This document shows positions 9,816 to 26,329 of a stretch of DNA of 64,000 nt, piece after piece. The stretch comes from Micropterix aruncella (taxonomy: Eukaryota; Arthropoda; Insecta; Lepidoptera; Micropterigidae), in the NCBI GenBank assembly GCA_944548615.1, contig OX155965.1, positions 16,906,815 through 16,970,814 on the forward strand. Direction: 5' to 3'. Below the pieces are notes generated by a model. That model saw only the letters and a list, made by a program, of their open reading frames with translations. It did no database searches and was not told the DNA's origin. Within the stretch, counting starts at the first letter, position 1. Each line of letters begins with the position of its first letter. The position numbers and the translations under genes were made by a program.

Positions 9816-11336
9816 TTTATCAAATTTGTTCTGTATTTTGTCAACGTAGTTTTGATTTTATTGTAAAACTTGTTGTCTATTAACTGATTATTTTAAAATT
9901 TCTTGATTGACTATTTTTAAAATTTATTGATAGATTATTTAAAAATGTTGTTTACATTTTTTTTTATATTTGAGTCTGTAAGATTTAAATTTTATAATTG
10001 ATATAATTGAATTTTATAAGTGTCTTGCTTTTACATATAAAAAGTATATGTACACGTAATGAAGTTGTAATAACTTCTAGAATTACTACTGTTTGGCTAA
10101 TATTTAATACCTAATTAATATGACTCCAAAACGATAGAATGCGTAAAGGAAAATAATATATTTTTTATTGTTTTCAATATGATAAAGCCACTGCTGCACA
10201 TGTCGGAGTGAATTATGGTAAAAGCAATCGAAATTATCATCAAATCATCATTAACTATACGTTATTGTGGAGGCGGAGGCTAACATTAAAATGTGTTTCT
10301 ATAACCCCCCATTAATCAATTCAATGACATTCCCCTCGTTAATAAATTATAAGTAGAGTACGTTCCTTCATTAGTGTAGCCACATTAGTAGTATCCAGCA
10401 ATCACATTTTCAATCAAAAATATATACATTAAACGTATACCCACTCTTGCCAATCATGTCACAGTATACATGCTTCATAACCGCTTGCATTCTAAAATAC
10501 CACTTCTTGAAAACCGACACCTACACCATGAAAAAATACCTAATTCAAATACAAAATCACATCCGAGTGTCTTACCTTCTCCTTCTTGATATCAATCAAT
10601 CTCATCGATCAACAGTTCTTATCCCACGCTGAGAACCGGCAATTCGGTGTAGAACAGTTTTGAACGAAGAAACATCTTGAAAACGACCTGCCAACATGAC
10701 ACTTAGCCCGGCAGTAGGCCAACGAGAAGGTTTACTATTCGACCTTCGATGGTTTAAGACCTCCCCAACATACAAGACAGTTCTAGTTCCGCCATGCAGA
10801 AGTAACCGAGTTTCAAGGTCGTAATTTTCGCAAAGCTACAAAGCCGTGGCTCTGTACTTTACCGATTTTTAACTATAAAATATACGACTGCGATTCTATT
10901 ATTATACACCCGGAGAAAAAATCACGATTTTCTATTGTGTATTCACCGTGTACTCCAGCCGTGGGCGATTTTCCGAACGATATTTTAAAATATAAAATCG
11001 AGAGCCAATTTTACCTGATATTTAAAGTAGTTGCAAGGATGTAATGAAGGAATGAAACAAAAAACAAGAACTGAAATGTTCAAGTTAAATTTTATTAACA
11101 TTTAGCGTACATTATGCGGTAAATGCGAATATCGCGTCCAAGGGAAGAATCTGAGAGGAAAACTTATCGATAATTTTTCACTTTATTGAGCACCATCAGT
11201 CTCTTCACAAGAACATATTTCACGTTTCGACATGTCGAGAATATACGGTAACCCATTAACTGAACAAAAGACACAATATGAACGACTGCTTCTGCACAAA
11301 AAAATGTAAATTGGGCGGTGCCTGGTATATATTATA
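9816..11336. other. AT-rich stretch, probably LINE 3' region and unknown sequence
   Basis: The first few hundred bases after the LINE C-terminus are T-rich and may be its 3' UTR. The rest (10.1-11.3 kb) shows no recognisable family. The frame at 10447-10632 has no motif. Confidence 0.4.
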
Positions 11337-11575
11337 CTAGCTGCGCCCCGCGGTTTCCCTCGCGTGGTGATGGAAAATCGTGATAATGATGATAGAAAAC
11401 AATATATCTTTATAAATTATAGCCTATGTATTATTCTGATGTGTAAGCTATATTATTGTAAAGTTTCATTAAAATCCATTAAGTGGTTTTTGCGTGAAAG
11501 AGTAACAAACATCCATACATACATTCTTACAAATTTTCGCGTTTATAATAGTAGTAGGATTCTACGATACAGGCC
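11337..11575 (-). repeat. Helitron-like non-autonomous repeat
   Basis: Read on the minus strand it ends GCGGGGCGCAGCTAG, the GC-rich stretch plus CTAG that closes many insect Helitrons. The other end carries TTCGCGTTTATAATAGTAGT. Part of the body recurs at 18248-18322 (GTTTTTGCGTGAAAGAGTAA and following). It encodes no protein. Superfamily assignment rests on the terminus only. Confidence 0.55.
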
Positions 11576-11869
11576 GTAACTTGTCCGTTCTCGTCAGCCC
11601 TGCGACTCGAGAACGTGGAAAATGCGACTCTCGATGTTACCGAGCAACAGAAAAAGATTCAACGGGGAAATAGCGGAAATACAGAAATCATATGCAACGC
11701 TATAATAGCGTACAGAATCGTCTGGAAAGAGCTGAACGCTCAGTGATCGTCTCCCGCGGTTGGAGGGTTAATGGGCAAACTGTCAAGTGATGCGACCGTA
11801 TGGTTCGGTCACCGCATGTGTATCTTGTAGTCCACCCTAGAAAACAATAAAAAGAACCTCCGCAATAAT

Positions 11870-12010
11870 CAGTATATTTTCGGGTCGCGTCTGCTGAAGA
11901 ACGTCACCCCTCCCCTCCTTCATAAGTATTTTAACAATCATGCTATTGTAATCATCGCAAACAAATCGATTTGTAGCTTTACGCGAAGCGAAGCCGCAGG
12001 CAACAGCTAG
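11870..12010 (+). repeat. Helitron-like 3' end
   Basis: This ends GCGAAGCCGCAGGCAACAGCTAG at 12010. It shares GTCGCGTCT, AACAAATCGATT and the CTAG-terminated end with an inverted copy at 13029-13130. Confidence 0.6.
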
Positions 12011-13028
12011 CGTGTTATAAATAGGTAGGTACCTACTACTTTTTTAGACTGATGTACGACTACATCGAAACATTCCTGGCATCGCTGGCGTGTAATGTAA
12101 GCCGTGCGCCCGATCGAGTAAAAAGTCTATTATAAGATCACACTTTCTGATCTTCTTTCCAACCTTGTTTTTAATGAGCTCTATTCCACCTTGCCGAACT
12201 ACTCGCGTCAGTAACATAGTTTTTAATTTAATGACTAATGACTAATGAATTTTATGGTGTCATCACAAATTTAACGTATTATTATTATTTATTTATTTAG
12301 ATGCCTCAAACATTGACTATTGTGCTAGTTTTATTTAATTTTAATATTGATTTAATCGCGATTTGGACTGGAGAAATTGTTATGATTTCTAATATTTAAT
12401 AATAATTAACGTTGGTAATGATTTCTTTTTTGTAAAATTTGGTGAATGGTTTCACTGAATTTCAATCTAGAAAAAGATTTATTTCATTGAATTGTACCTA
12501 TATCTACAGCGGTAGAGGGTTTTAGAAAATACATTTAATTATTTCGGCCGTACTGACGCCAGGTTAAGAAAATCTATTTAAAAAAAACGAAGATCTTTTA
12601 GTAGGTAATCTCTTAATTGACGTTGTAATGTTGTCAGTCTTTCGGCGTCTTTAGGGACTACGAGCCCAAAGCGACATCATTAAAAATTCAGAGAAAAGGT
12701 TAAATATCCCGAGTAATTGAGATAAAATAAATTGAATTTATTTTTCGGATTAATTTCAGCGAACTCGCTTGTTGAACTCCGCTAAAATGCTAATGAGGAT
12801 TTTTGGAATAGTCATCTGTTGTATATTTAATTAGATCATATTGTTTTAAGCGGGAACGATCTGGTAGTCATTCTGTGTTTTTACCGAATGAAATTCAGAA
12901 AGGCATAAAATTATTTGCATTTTTGGTGAGAAAGGGATTTTGACGTCCGTGCGGATACAGTATACTCGTACTGCCCAATTCATGAATCATTATTATTATA
13001 CAAGTAGCAATCAAATATATGTTATACT
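12011..13028. other. AT-rich stretch without recognisable feature
   Basis: Lies between two oppositely oriented Helitron-like ends. No coding frame or terminal repeat was recognised. Confidence 0.4.
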
Positions 13029-13130
13029 AGCTGTTGCATGCGGCTTCGCTTCACGTAAAGTTTCGAATCGATTTGTTAATTTAGGTATAGTGGCGTTTAT
13101 TTGCCTTTTTAGACGCGACCTTTAAATATG
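13029..13130 (-). repeat. Helitron-like 3' end, inverted copy
   Basis: This begins CTAGCTGTTGCATGCGGCTT on the plus strand, the complement of a Helitron terminus, and shares blocks with 11870-12010. Confidence 0.55.
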
Positions 13131-14292
13131 CAGTGCAAGACGTCCCCCTCAGATGCACGATACCTATCTCGTGAACGCACGAGTTTTGTTCTTCGCCACC
13201 CGGGCCGACTTCAGATTTACGCTGATCTATGTAGATATTCAGAGGTGCTTGCACGTGACACTAATTTTAAGATACCTCTATAACTATACCACATAAAAAC
13301 TTACAGTAAATAGTTAATTTTATCTCTATTGAACACCCGTGATAAAGGAATAATTTATTTTGATAAATATTCCGATTTTATTGCTAATGTCATCAACAAA
13401 CACTGCTTACATATTTTTGTATTTTTTTTTAACATAAAATCAGTTATTGTAGGTTAAATATAAAAGTTGGATATTTGCTGTCGGTACTTTTTTATAGACC
13501 TCTTTGAGGCCGATATTTTTGACATATATTGTTTTCACATATATCAAACTGTTTCGTCAGCAAACGCCGACAAACAACTCACCAGCTAATTTTTCTTCGA
13601 CTTGATTAACACATATCGTGATTACGTATTGAAAACCAATATTTATATCAATTAAATATAGCCAATATATAGCACTCGTTGATGATGGGGCTTTTTATTA
13701 ATAAAGAAATTTCGAATTTGGACGAGTAGTTACTGAGACTACCCCCTACCTACAAACCTACAAATTACAATCTTAACTTCTTCATAATATTAGTATAGAT
13801 TACAGTCCGGTTATTTACAGTCCCGTACTAACATAGTAATATAGGGAAGTATTGTGCTTGCTATAATATTTCTTCCCATCGCCCATACATTTATTCGTAG
13901 CATATCCATAAAAAAAACCTATTCATCAGCAAGGCGAAGGCGTTACGAAATAGCCGAGATTAGTTTCATTCACGTGTGTTTTGAAAGGGAGGGCATGTAA
14001 TATCGGATGTAAAGATTAGGTAATACCAGTGATTCCCAAAGTATCCGATCATAACCTTGGGGCATTGAATATTATTAAGTTGGTTTAAAATACACGCACA
14101 AAAATTAGAATAATTATGTAGGATGTATGGATTAAAAAGAGTTTAGTGTAAAATTTCTCAAAAATAATTAATTTACCAAAAAACGCTAATGGAAATGGGG
14201 CTCTTAGCGCTCCCAAAATCCCCGAAGCTAGCCTAGGGCGATGAGTCAACTAAGTTTAGCAAAGACTGGTTTATTCTTAAAAGGTCAAATGC
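13131..14292. other. AT-rich stretch, one short repeat end
   Basis: A fragment ending TTCATAATATTAGTATAGAT (about 13779-13800) resembles the 3' ends of common lepidopteran dispersed repeats. Nothing else was recognised. Confidence 0.35.
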
Positions 14293-14346
14293 TTTCTGTC
14301 GAAATATCGACAGAAATATTAAAAATATATTCGTCGAAATATCGAC
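14293..14346. repeat. Paired hairpins around GTCGAAATATCGAC
   Basis: TTTCTGTCGA, a 4-nt AATA loop and TCGACAGAAA form a perfect 10-bp stem (14293-14316). The core GTCGAAATATCGAC recurs at 14333-14346. It lies just upstream of a repeat unit. Confidence 0.6.
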
Positions 14347-14359
14347 TAATATATTTGGA

Positions 14360-15572
<1,213 letters not shown>

Positions 15573-15639
15573 ATATACACATAGACATACATACACACAT
15601 AAATATATTGTATATAATAAAGTAATAAGTAAATTTAAA

Positions 15640-19246
<3,607 letters not shown>

Positions 19247-19276
19247 CGTTATAAATAAATAAATAAATAATAAATA
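19247..19276. repeat. (AAAT)n short tandem
   Basis: AAATAAATAAATAAATAATAAAT, a likely tail of an unrecognised retroposon. Confidence 0.6.
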
Positions 19277-19877
19277 AGCTAAGCTTTGTTTAGTTAGGCG
19301 ACATCAGACAGTAAACATAATTTAATAATTAGGTTTAATTTCTTGCTGTGGATTAAATAATTTAGTATAATATTTTTTATCATGTTATAATTGTAAATTG
19401 TTATATTATTTGTGAATTGCTTTAAATAAATACTAATGCCTCCTTAATAATTTTCATCCGTCGTTTGCCCTTCCCCCCACTTTCCCGCCGAGGTGACAGG
19501 GGTGCGAATCTGCTGAGGCAATAAATATTTCATTACGAATTCAGCCTGCTAATGGCAAGATGGTGGGGGGGGGGGGGAGGGGGTGAATGCGTAAAGCGGC
19601 TCGTGTTACGACCCATCAAACATTCATGGTGAGATCACATTCTTCGCCTTGTTCGCGAGATAGTAAAACGCCACTAAAGTGTCTTCAGGTGATTCTTATT
19701 CTAGGCATTGCAGCTGTTTTATTTGTGCGGAAAAGGTGCGAAAACGAATTGTTTATAGGCAGTTTACCGAATACGACGAGAAGTATACTAGGTGTCCCGT
19801 GAGAAGTATGCTTGTGACCGACCACGCAGACGCAACTACATAGATATTGTATTTCTTCTCTCCACGGATGTATTGTA
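19277..19877. other. Spacer with a G-run
   Basis: A run of about 14 G near 19566-19579 is the only notable feature. No gene was recognised. Confidence 0.4.
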
Positions 19878-20721
19878 CGAGGGTGGATCAAATATAAACG
19901 GTAATTTTGCTATTCTGCTTACTACGCAGTTCCTAGCTTGATGATGCCAAGTGCAGTTGATATTTGGTTTGTTAGGACTGGGGAAACCGGCTTGGTTAGC
20001 GAGTGCGCTCGGTTATGTCCTCAATACAGCCATTACAAGCAAGAGGTACATTCGTCTGTTGCACAACGCATTATCATAAAATATTATACCAATGAGGGCA
20101 TTAAATCATCGGAATTTTTTAGTCGATTGAGGGAGTAGTTTAGGGGCAGTACGCTGTTTCAGAATCGTGTATATACGTGGACCAAAGAATTTAAGGGTGG
20201 GTGAGAACGTGTCGAAAACGAAGATCATGATCGATGCCCAAAGACAAGAGTTAAAGAGCTTATTGAACGTCATCGTCGGTTAACTGTTGAAGAAATCTCA
20301 TCAGAAGTGGGTATCAGATATAGGAGTGTTTAATCCTTTATCACTGATCGTCTTCGCTTCAGTATAATTAGTGCCTGATGGGTTCCGAGCCCGGAAATCA
20401 AAAAGGAAATCGAAATCCTTTGAAGACCCTCCTTAGAGTCCAGATTTGTCCCCTTGTGACTCTTTTTTGTTCCCAAACTTGAAGGGATCACTTGGGAGAA
20501 AATCGATTCTCAAGCAATGCAGAAGTCGAGGAGCAAGTGCGCAATTGGCTCACAACTCAACCTCAATCTTTCTATGAGAGAGGGATACTGCAGCTTCCAA
20601 ATCGTTGGCAAAAGTGTTTGGAGCTTACAGGACGATATGTAAAGAAGAAGTAAAGTTTTCACTTGGGTTTATTATTAATCAATAAATGTCTAAAAAACCG
20701 CTTATATTTTATTCACCCTTG
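19878..20721 (+). mobile_element. Internally deleted mariner element
   Basis: The termini CGAGGGTGGATCAAATATAA and the complement of TATATTTTATTCACCCTTG match as imperfect inverted repeats, with TA on each side (19876-19877 and 20722-20723). Inside are transposase pieces: an N-terminal SSVAQRIIIKYYTNEGIKSS block, WTKEFKGG, a linker VKELIERHRRLTVEEISSEVG, and a C-terminal YERGILQLPNRWQKCLELTG block. At 844 bp it is well short of the usual 1.3 kb, so the middle of the catalytic domain is lost, and several stops are present. It encodes no working transposase, although its ends look intact. Confidence 0.88.
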
Positions 20722-20789
20722 TACAACACTACCTGATTTACTCTTGTACAAAATTACGGTTGAAACGTCGGAATTATATGCTGCAATAA

Positions 20790-21530
20790 GCTACTCTCTA
20801 GTATCAAAAAATATGCCGCGAAGGAAAAATGCCCCAATTTAAAAATAAACTCAAGCTATATCTCATTAAAAGAGAATTATACGACATTAACGATCTCTAA
20901 AAACTGTATGCATCTCGACTAAATCTCTTTCTGTAATAGGCTTTTAATCAATTTTCAATTTGACTAAAATGTATTGACTATTTCTATTATTAGGTAGGCA
21001 CATATTAATTATATCTTGGCTATTTTTATTTGCAATAAAATCACTAAGACATTTTATTTTACTTTTTGACAATCGTCACATTTTTTGTTTGTTCTTCTTG
21101 ACATTACATTTATTAATTTTATACTAAAACAAACTTATTTGTATTGGTATTTTAAAGAATTAATTATGTTCAATACAACCTTCCTTTTTTTCTCATTATA
21201 TTATTCATTGCTCATTAATCACTACTTATTGAGTTAATTTCTACTTGTCTTCTATATATCTTTCATCTTTACATCTTACTTTCTACATATCTTCCTATGT
21301 GTTTTTTATCTGGTAAACTAAATGGTGAGACTCAATTTAATTTTATAATAATACCTACTTTATTCTTACGAGTAACCTTTTATGGTTTGATTATTAATAG
21401 AAGAATTTGATCATTAATGAAGAATTCAATCATATCACGGCCAAATGTAAATGTAATGCAACTGTCTATACAAATATGTGTTAGTTTTTAGGACAATAAA
21501 TTATTTGATTTGATTTGAATTGATTGACAT
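20790..21530 (+). pseudogene. LINE 3' end with (TTTGA)n tail
   Basis: A short C-terminal coding trace (PQFKNKLKLYLIKRELYDIND, about 20829-20895) resembles the last residues of Jockey/CR1-like ORF2. An AT-rich 3' UTR of about 600 bp follows and ends AATAAATTATTTGATTTGATTTGA, a simple-repeat tail typical of these LINEs. It is heavily 5'-truncated. Confidence 0.6.
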
Positions 21531-21773
21531 CGTTATGCTGTATAAAATCGTCATAACACAAAGGTAATGTAAGAATCAATCCAATATTTTTCTCAATGTA
21601 CATAAACACGTTTTAGTAGGGTTGGTAGTAAGAGATTGTCAAAGGAAAATAAACCCGCCCTTTGTGGAATTTCTTATTAAAGAGTAAAAACAAACTTTTC
21701 ATTCCATCTATTCGAAAAGGAGGACTTGGTTCGCCTGTGCGCCCAAATGTGGTGTTTTCTATAAGAAACTTTG

Positions 21774-21858
21774 TAAGTGCACCGCAATTATCTTTGTGGC
21801 TCACTTTTTGAATAAGTGCGCCGCAATTTTTCTTTGCGGCGCCATTTTTGAATTTGGA
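21774..21858. repeat. Two-copy tandem of about 42 bp
   Basis: AAGTGCACCGCAATTATCTT and AAGTGCGCCGCAATTTTTCT start two imperfect adjacent copies. Confidence 0.55.
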
Positions 21859-22020
21859 ACATCTTAGTCTTCAGCGCCGAATAAATCGAACGCAAATATT
21901 GTTTGAATAAAGACTGGCTGGTATGACGGCTGAATAAAAAAACAAATGAAATTAAAAACGCGCGAACGTCAATTGTTTTTGTCGTTGTTATTTTCTCATA
22001 GAGGGTGATGAAAGTAGAGT

Positions 22021-22181
22021 GTATCACTCGGGCGCAAAATATTTTTGGCTCGGGCGCTTTTTTGAATCCCTCGCTATGTTCAGGATTCTACTAAAGGATA
22101 CTACTCTAGAATCCCTCACTTCGCTCTGGATTCAAAAAAGCGCCCTCGCCGTAAAAATATTATTTTGCTCCCTAGTGATAC
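22021..22181. mobile_element. 161-bp hairpin MITE
   Basis: Inverted repeats of about 55 bp start GTATCACTCGGGCGCAAAAT and end ATTTTGCTCCCTAGTGATAC. Both contain GCGC-TTTTTTGAATCC-type blocks and flank a short centre. It is non-coding. The superfamily is uncertain because no clear flanking duplication is visible. Confidence 0.75.
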
Positions 22182-22719
22182 AATCTACTATTTACTACTT
22201 TGCGATTTGCCCCCCCCCCCTATTTTTTTATTATCGCCTGAAATTACGTTCAAAAATTAAATTGACAAAGTATCAAAGGTGAAACCGTTCCAGTCCTAGC
22301 ACCGCAGCGGCGGCAAGTGCTCAGTTTATTGGGTGGGCGTAAAAGAAATTTGCATTCAAACGAAGTTTCGAGCGAACGATCTGGCGGATGAGCGCCGTTA
22401 CTTTGAGCCGCCTCTACGCTTTGCTTTTTAAGCGGTACCTACACAAATTTAATTAGGCACACCCAATCATGGCGACTCCCCTCCCTCTTATTTAGCCGCC
22501 CGCCCTCGGCATTTCCGGTAAATAGTTAATTATTATTAAATTCCTTACGGAAATCTCCATTTTCGTTATATTACAAGGATAGACAGAAGAAATATGATGA
22601 AAGCTTCACAGACAAGCACCCCATGAATTGGGACGGACCTACGGACGGCGCGAGCGAGACAACGATAGCCTTTAGTTTGATTTAGACTAGGTTGTGAGGT
22701 TTGTGAGGTTGTAGGAAGT
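22182..22719. other. Mixed spacer, moderately GC-rich
   Basis: Contains a C-run (about 22209-22219) and GC-rich patches. No gene or family was recognised. Confidence 0.35.
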
Positions 22720-23419
22720 AATCTCTGGATCTACTGAACCGATTTTGAAAATTCTTTTACCAATAGAAAGCCACGTTAGTTGTGAGTGTCATAGGCTAGA
22801 TATTAATCCGAAAATGGAAATACTTTTTCGTGGTAGTTGGATTTGCAAAGTAAGTCGGAGAAAAAACGGTCGAATGAAAATGTTTCTTATTAACGCTGCT
22901 TTAACGATAAGAGATATATGATTGAGTTGTAAGGAAAAGTTGTAGAGCTTGGTAATGCCTATAAAAAAGTCAGCGACAGCATATGTCTGAATTTTATATT
23001 TAAATCACAAAAAGTAGTTATTTATATTAAAAAATTAATTTAAATCGTTAGGTCATGTTTATTGGTCATATTATCAACAATTATGAATTCATATCAAAAT
23101 AAGTAAATTTTTCGTCTCAAGTGTTTAAAACAAAAGACTTTTCCCTTTTACTGCATATAATTTCCCTTTTACTGCATAAATGGTTAAAGAGATAAGACAA
23201 TCACAAATAAGACAGTCATAAAAAGACACTCACAAATAACGGTAATATAGGTAGTCAAATTTGCATGCAAATACATACATATATATGCAGTAAAAATATA
23301 ACCCTTCTTTTGGCAGTCAGGAAATAAATCATAGCACTCAGTACTAACCGAACCACACTCATAATTTCATCACAGGTAAAAAGTTTTACCGCCCAACGAA
23401 GTGGGCACGGGTCAGCTAG
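22720..23419 (+). mobile_element. Helitron-like non-autonomous element, copy 1
   Basis: The body runs from a segment containing CTACTGAACCGATTTTGAAA to a terminus CGAAGTGGGCACGGGTCAGCTAG (CTAG at 23416-23419). A second copy at 52908-53483 shares nearly the whole sequence from 22810 on, including AAAAAGTCAGCGACAG and a short tandem of TTTCCCTTTTACTGCATA. It encodes no protein. The CTAG end preceded by a GC-rich stretch is why I call it Helitron-like. Confidence 0.7.
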
Positions 23420-23559
23420 TTTTAAATAAAAAATGCGAGGTTATTGCCTTGCAGCAATGTCTATCAGCTTACCTATAGCTTGAGTTTATAACATATTTAG
23501 TACGTTGGCTAAGCAAAAGAATAATAAAAAATACAAGTGATAAAAAGAAACAAGCAGGA

Positions 23560-24020
23560 ACTAGAAAGAAACAGATAATAAAAAAAAGAAAAACAAATGA
23601 CTAAAATTAAATAAGGACGCAGAGAAAAGAAAGAAGAGGTAGGAAATAAAGGGAAGCGATAAGGACGGGGGAGAGGTGGGTTGATAATTTATGGATTTTA
23701 GGGTTATATGCTCCTTGAGCCTGGCCTTGAACGACGAGATGCTGGGGGCTGTTCTAACATCATTTGGCAAAGCATTCTAGAGTCGTGATACTTCCACGGA
23801 GAAGGAGTATGAAAAAAAGTCACTGCTATGACCAGGGATGGATAACAGGTTATTGCCCTCTGATCTCAGGGGCGCCGTGCTCCGATAACGCGGTGAACCT
23901 ATCGGCAAGATAAAGCGGCACGCCATCCGCGAGGATTCTATATAAGAGAGTTCTAACCTGTCTCGTCTCCCTGGTGGTAAGTCACTACAGTCTGCTACGA
24001 TATTCCGTGATATGGTATAT
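23560..24020 (-). pseudogene. LINE ORF2 C-terminal remnant
   Basis: On the minus strand, coding traces include RLELSYIESSRMACRFILPIGSPRYRS, then HSSDFFSYSFSVEVSRL, a stop in place of Trp, and NALPNDVRTAPSISSFKARLKEHI. The motif order (hydrophobic Ser-rich block, RLWNALP, final FKARLK) is the usual end of CR1/Jockey-like ORF2. The upstream reverse transcriptase is absent. Confidence 0.72.
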
Positions 24021-24500
24021 TTTCTGAGGCCAAAAATGAAGCGGATACAGACGTATAGATCTATACAGATAATATAGAAAACAATAATATAGAAAACATA
24101 CAATATACAGATAATAGAGAAAACATACAAAACTAACAATGAGTGAAGACGACGCAGAAGTCAGACTATACAGACAGACACCTTCAATCCTTAGATTCCA
24201 TCAAATTTACGTTTATAATTGGAGCTTGATTTGTAAATACGTTAATTCCGAGTTTCTTGCAGAAATCAACTGCGTTTAAATCTCTGGAATACATTCTAGC
24301 TAGATTTGCTCCATTTTTTGTAGTTCTATTTAGTGGACATATTTAGGTTTTATATTCGGGTTTATTCGGCTCTGCTCGTGTAGCCCCGTCCCGTTCGACC
24401 TGTGGGGACGAATTTTTCTAGACGCTAATTCCGCTGGCAGAGACATCACACACTGCGCACGCGTTTAAAAATGAACTTAGGATGCGTTATAAAATCAAAT
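24021..24500. other. Unassigned sequence
   Basis: The first part (24040-24130) repeats ATATAGAAAACA-like words. The rest shows no recognised gene or repeat. Confidence 0.35.
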
Positions 24501-25580
24501 GGACAACTAGAGCTGTCGACTACAACAGGCGAACTCATCACCTCAGGAAGTTTTAACGATATTGATCGTTTTGTCTCCCGTGAGGTGAGCGCAGAAGACT
24601 TAGGACGAAACAGTCCACCGTCTAGTTACGCCACACGCCCGTAAGAGACCAACGCCTTACCGCGAGATAACCAGGTTAATCAGCCAGCGGGCCGACACTC
24701 GCGCCCTTACTAGCAGTTGCAACCAGACTACTCCGGTCTCCCGACTGGTTACGGGTTCGAGGTCGCTTGCGCGGTCCTCTCCCGTACGTAGCGGTTAAAC
24801 GGTGTCTACCGAATCTATCGTAGACCACGGCATCCTTTGCCCGGCAGTTCACTCGGTATTGGGTAGCCGATTGGTCGTTTCAAGAACAGTCGCCGAAAGG
24901 TGAACAACTACCCCCGATCTACAGGAGACAGTATTGTTTCCAGACTTCCCCGACTATTAGTCAGAATGAACAGTCGATTTTATATGTAACTTTATTTATA
25001 TTATTTAATCGATTTTTATATTATATTTATTGCCGATTATATAATGGAATTGCATTTTATTTATTATATTATCTTTTAATATATTTTTAATTTTTTTATT
25101 TTATTCTGAAGACCACATTTTAGGGCAACTTAGTGTTATTAGCTTTTTACTAAAACTTGTATATTTCTAAGCAATCAAGCAATCAAGCAATCAAGCAAAC
25201 TTGATTGTAATATTAGATTCCTGTCCACCCTAGAACGGACTAGTCCCAGTTGGGTGACAGAAACAAAAAAGGTTAAGGTTTTGCCATTCGGTTCCTGTTA
25301 TTTTTTTAAGCTAATCAATGTTTTATAGTAATTAATTCTTAAATAAATAAATAAATTATTTAAAAAATTGGCTGACGCAGCACGATGCACAAACCGTCCA
25401 GGGGCGCCAGAAGATTGAGTCACCTAGGGGAAACTGGCTCGCAGGCCAGAGTCCTACCCGGGCTCGCTCTCAATACGTGGAGGCCGCCGGATGGGTGATG
25501 ACATGTGAGTTTGACCGACCCTGAACAATATGGGTCTTAGTGGCCAGCTGCAACAGGGCCTATAGCCAATCGATAATACG
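24501..25580 (+). repeat. Self-nesting repeat unit, copy 4, split by an AT-rich insertion
   Basis: The arm starts ACAACTAGAGCTGTCGACTA (24503) and ends at the junction motif variant GACTATTAGTCAGAA (24950-24964). The core resumes at 25366 (ATTGGCTGACGCAGC) and ends near 25575. Between them is an AT-rich insert (24978-25365). Downstream, GCTACAAACTTCAC at 25759 also follows the unit at 32596-33155, so some units may carry a longer 3' tail. Confidence 0.75.
24978..25365. mobile_element. AT-rich insertion inside repeat unit copy 4
   Basis: About 388 bp interrupts the core just after GTCGATT. It ends AAATAAATAAATAAATTATT, a simple-repeat tail like that of a retroposon. It contains an 8-bp tandem (AAGCAATC, four copies, 25170-25200). 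No coding trace was recognised. Confidence 0.55.
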
Positions 25581-26329
25581 ACGCGCCCTGGATGATAGGC
25601 GCTTAAGCGATACAAGTTCTAAACAGATGAAATTGGCGACCCCTGAATTGATGCGCTAGGCAGGTACTCCGGTTTGCCCCCCTTCTTCGTAGACCCGGGG
25701 CTACTATACTGTTTATACTGAAAAACGGCGGTCGCAACATCGCCGATACTTCGGGTGCTACAAACTTCACGCGGTAAAATGGTTTAATCTTATTTATCTT
25801 CAACATAATTGGTTTTATCTTCAACATAATATTAAATGATTATATAATTTGAAATATGCTACCATTACGATTTCTAAAGAATTTAGAAACTTCCTTTATG
25901 CTATTGAAGTTAGCTGGTTTTGTGCCACCAAATATATCAGATTTATATAACGAGAATATTAACGTAGAGGGTTGTCAAGGAGACCCTTAGAAGTAAGGTA
26001 AGTGGCTCATTACGTTGTTAGATTGTGTAACTTGAGCCTTTTAAGCGTAACTCCGTTATATCTGCAGAAGCCCCTTATGACTAGGATATACGAAAGCGGT
26101 AAAAGTGGAAGCCGAAAAAAGTTATTTTTTCCATTATTCAAATACTTCAATTAGATTCAAATGCGTTATAAATCGGTTTAACAGCGCATAAGCTTCGAAG
26201 AAGAAGGCGAAGATGAGTAGAAGGGATACAACTACAACTAGCAGCATAAAATCGGATCAACTAGCGAGTTACTGTTTCCGTTACATCATAAGGATTTGAT
26301 GTTTCTTCTTCTTCGTTGGTTATCATTTA
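25581..26329. other. Unassigned sequence downstream of repeat unit
   Basis: GC-rich to about 25760, then AT-rich. No gene was recognised. Confidence 0.35.
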
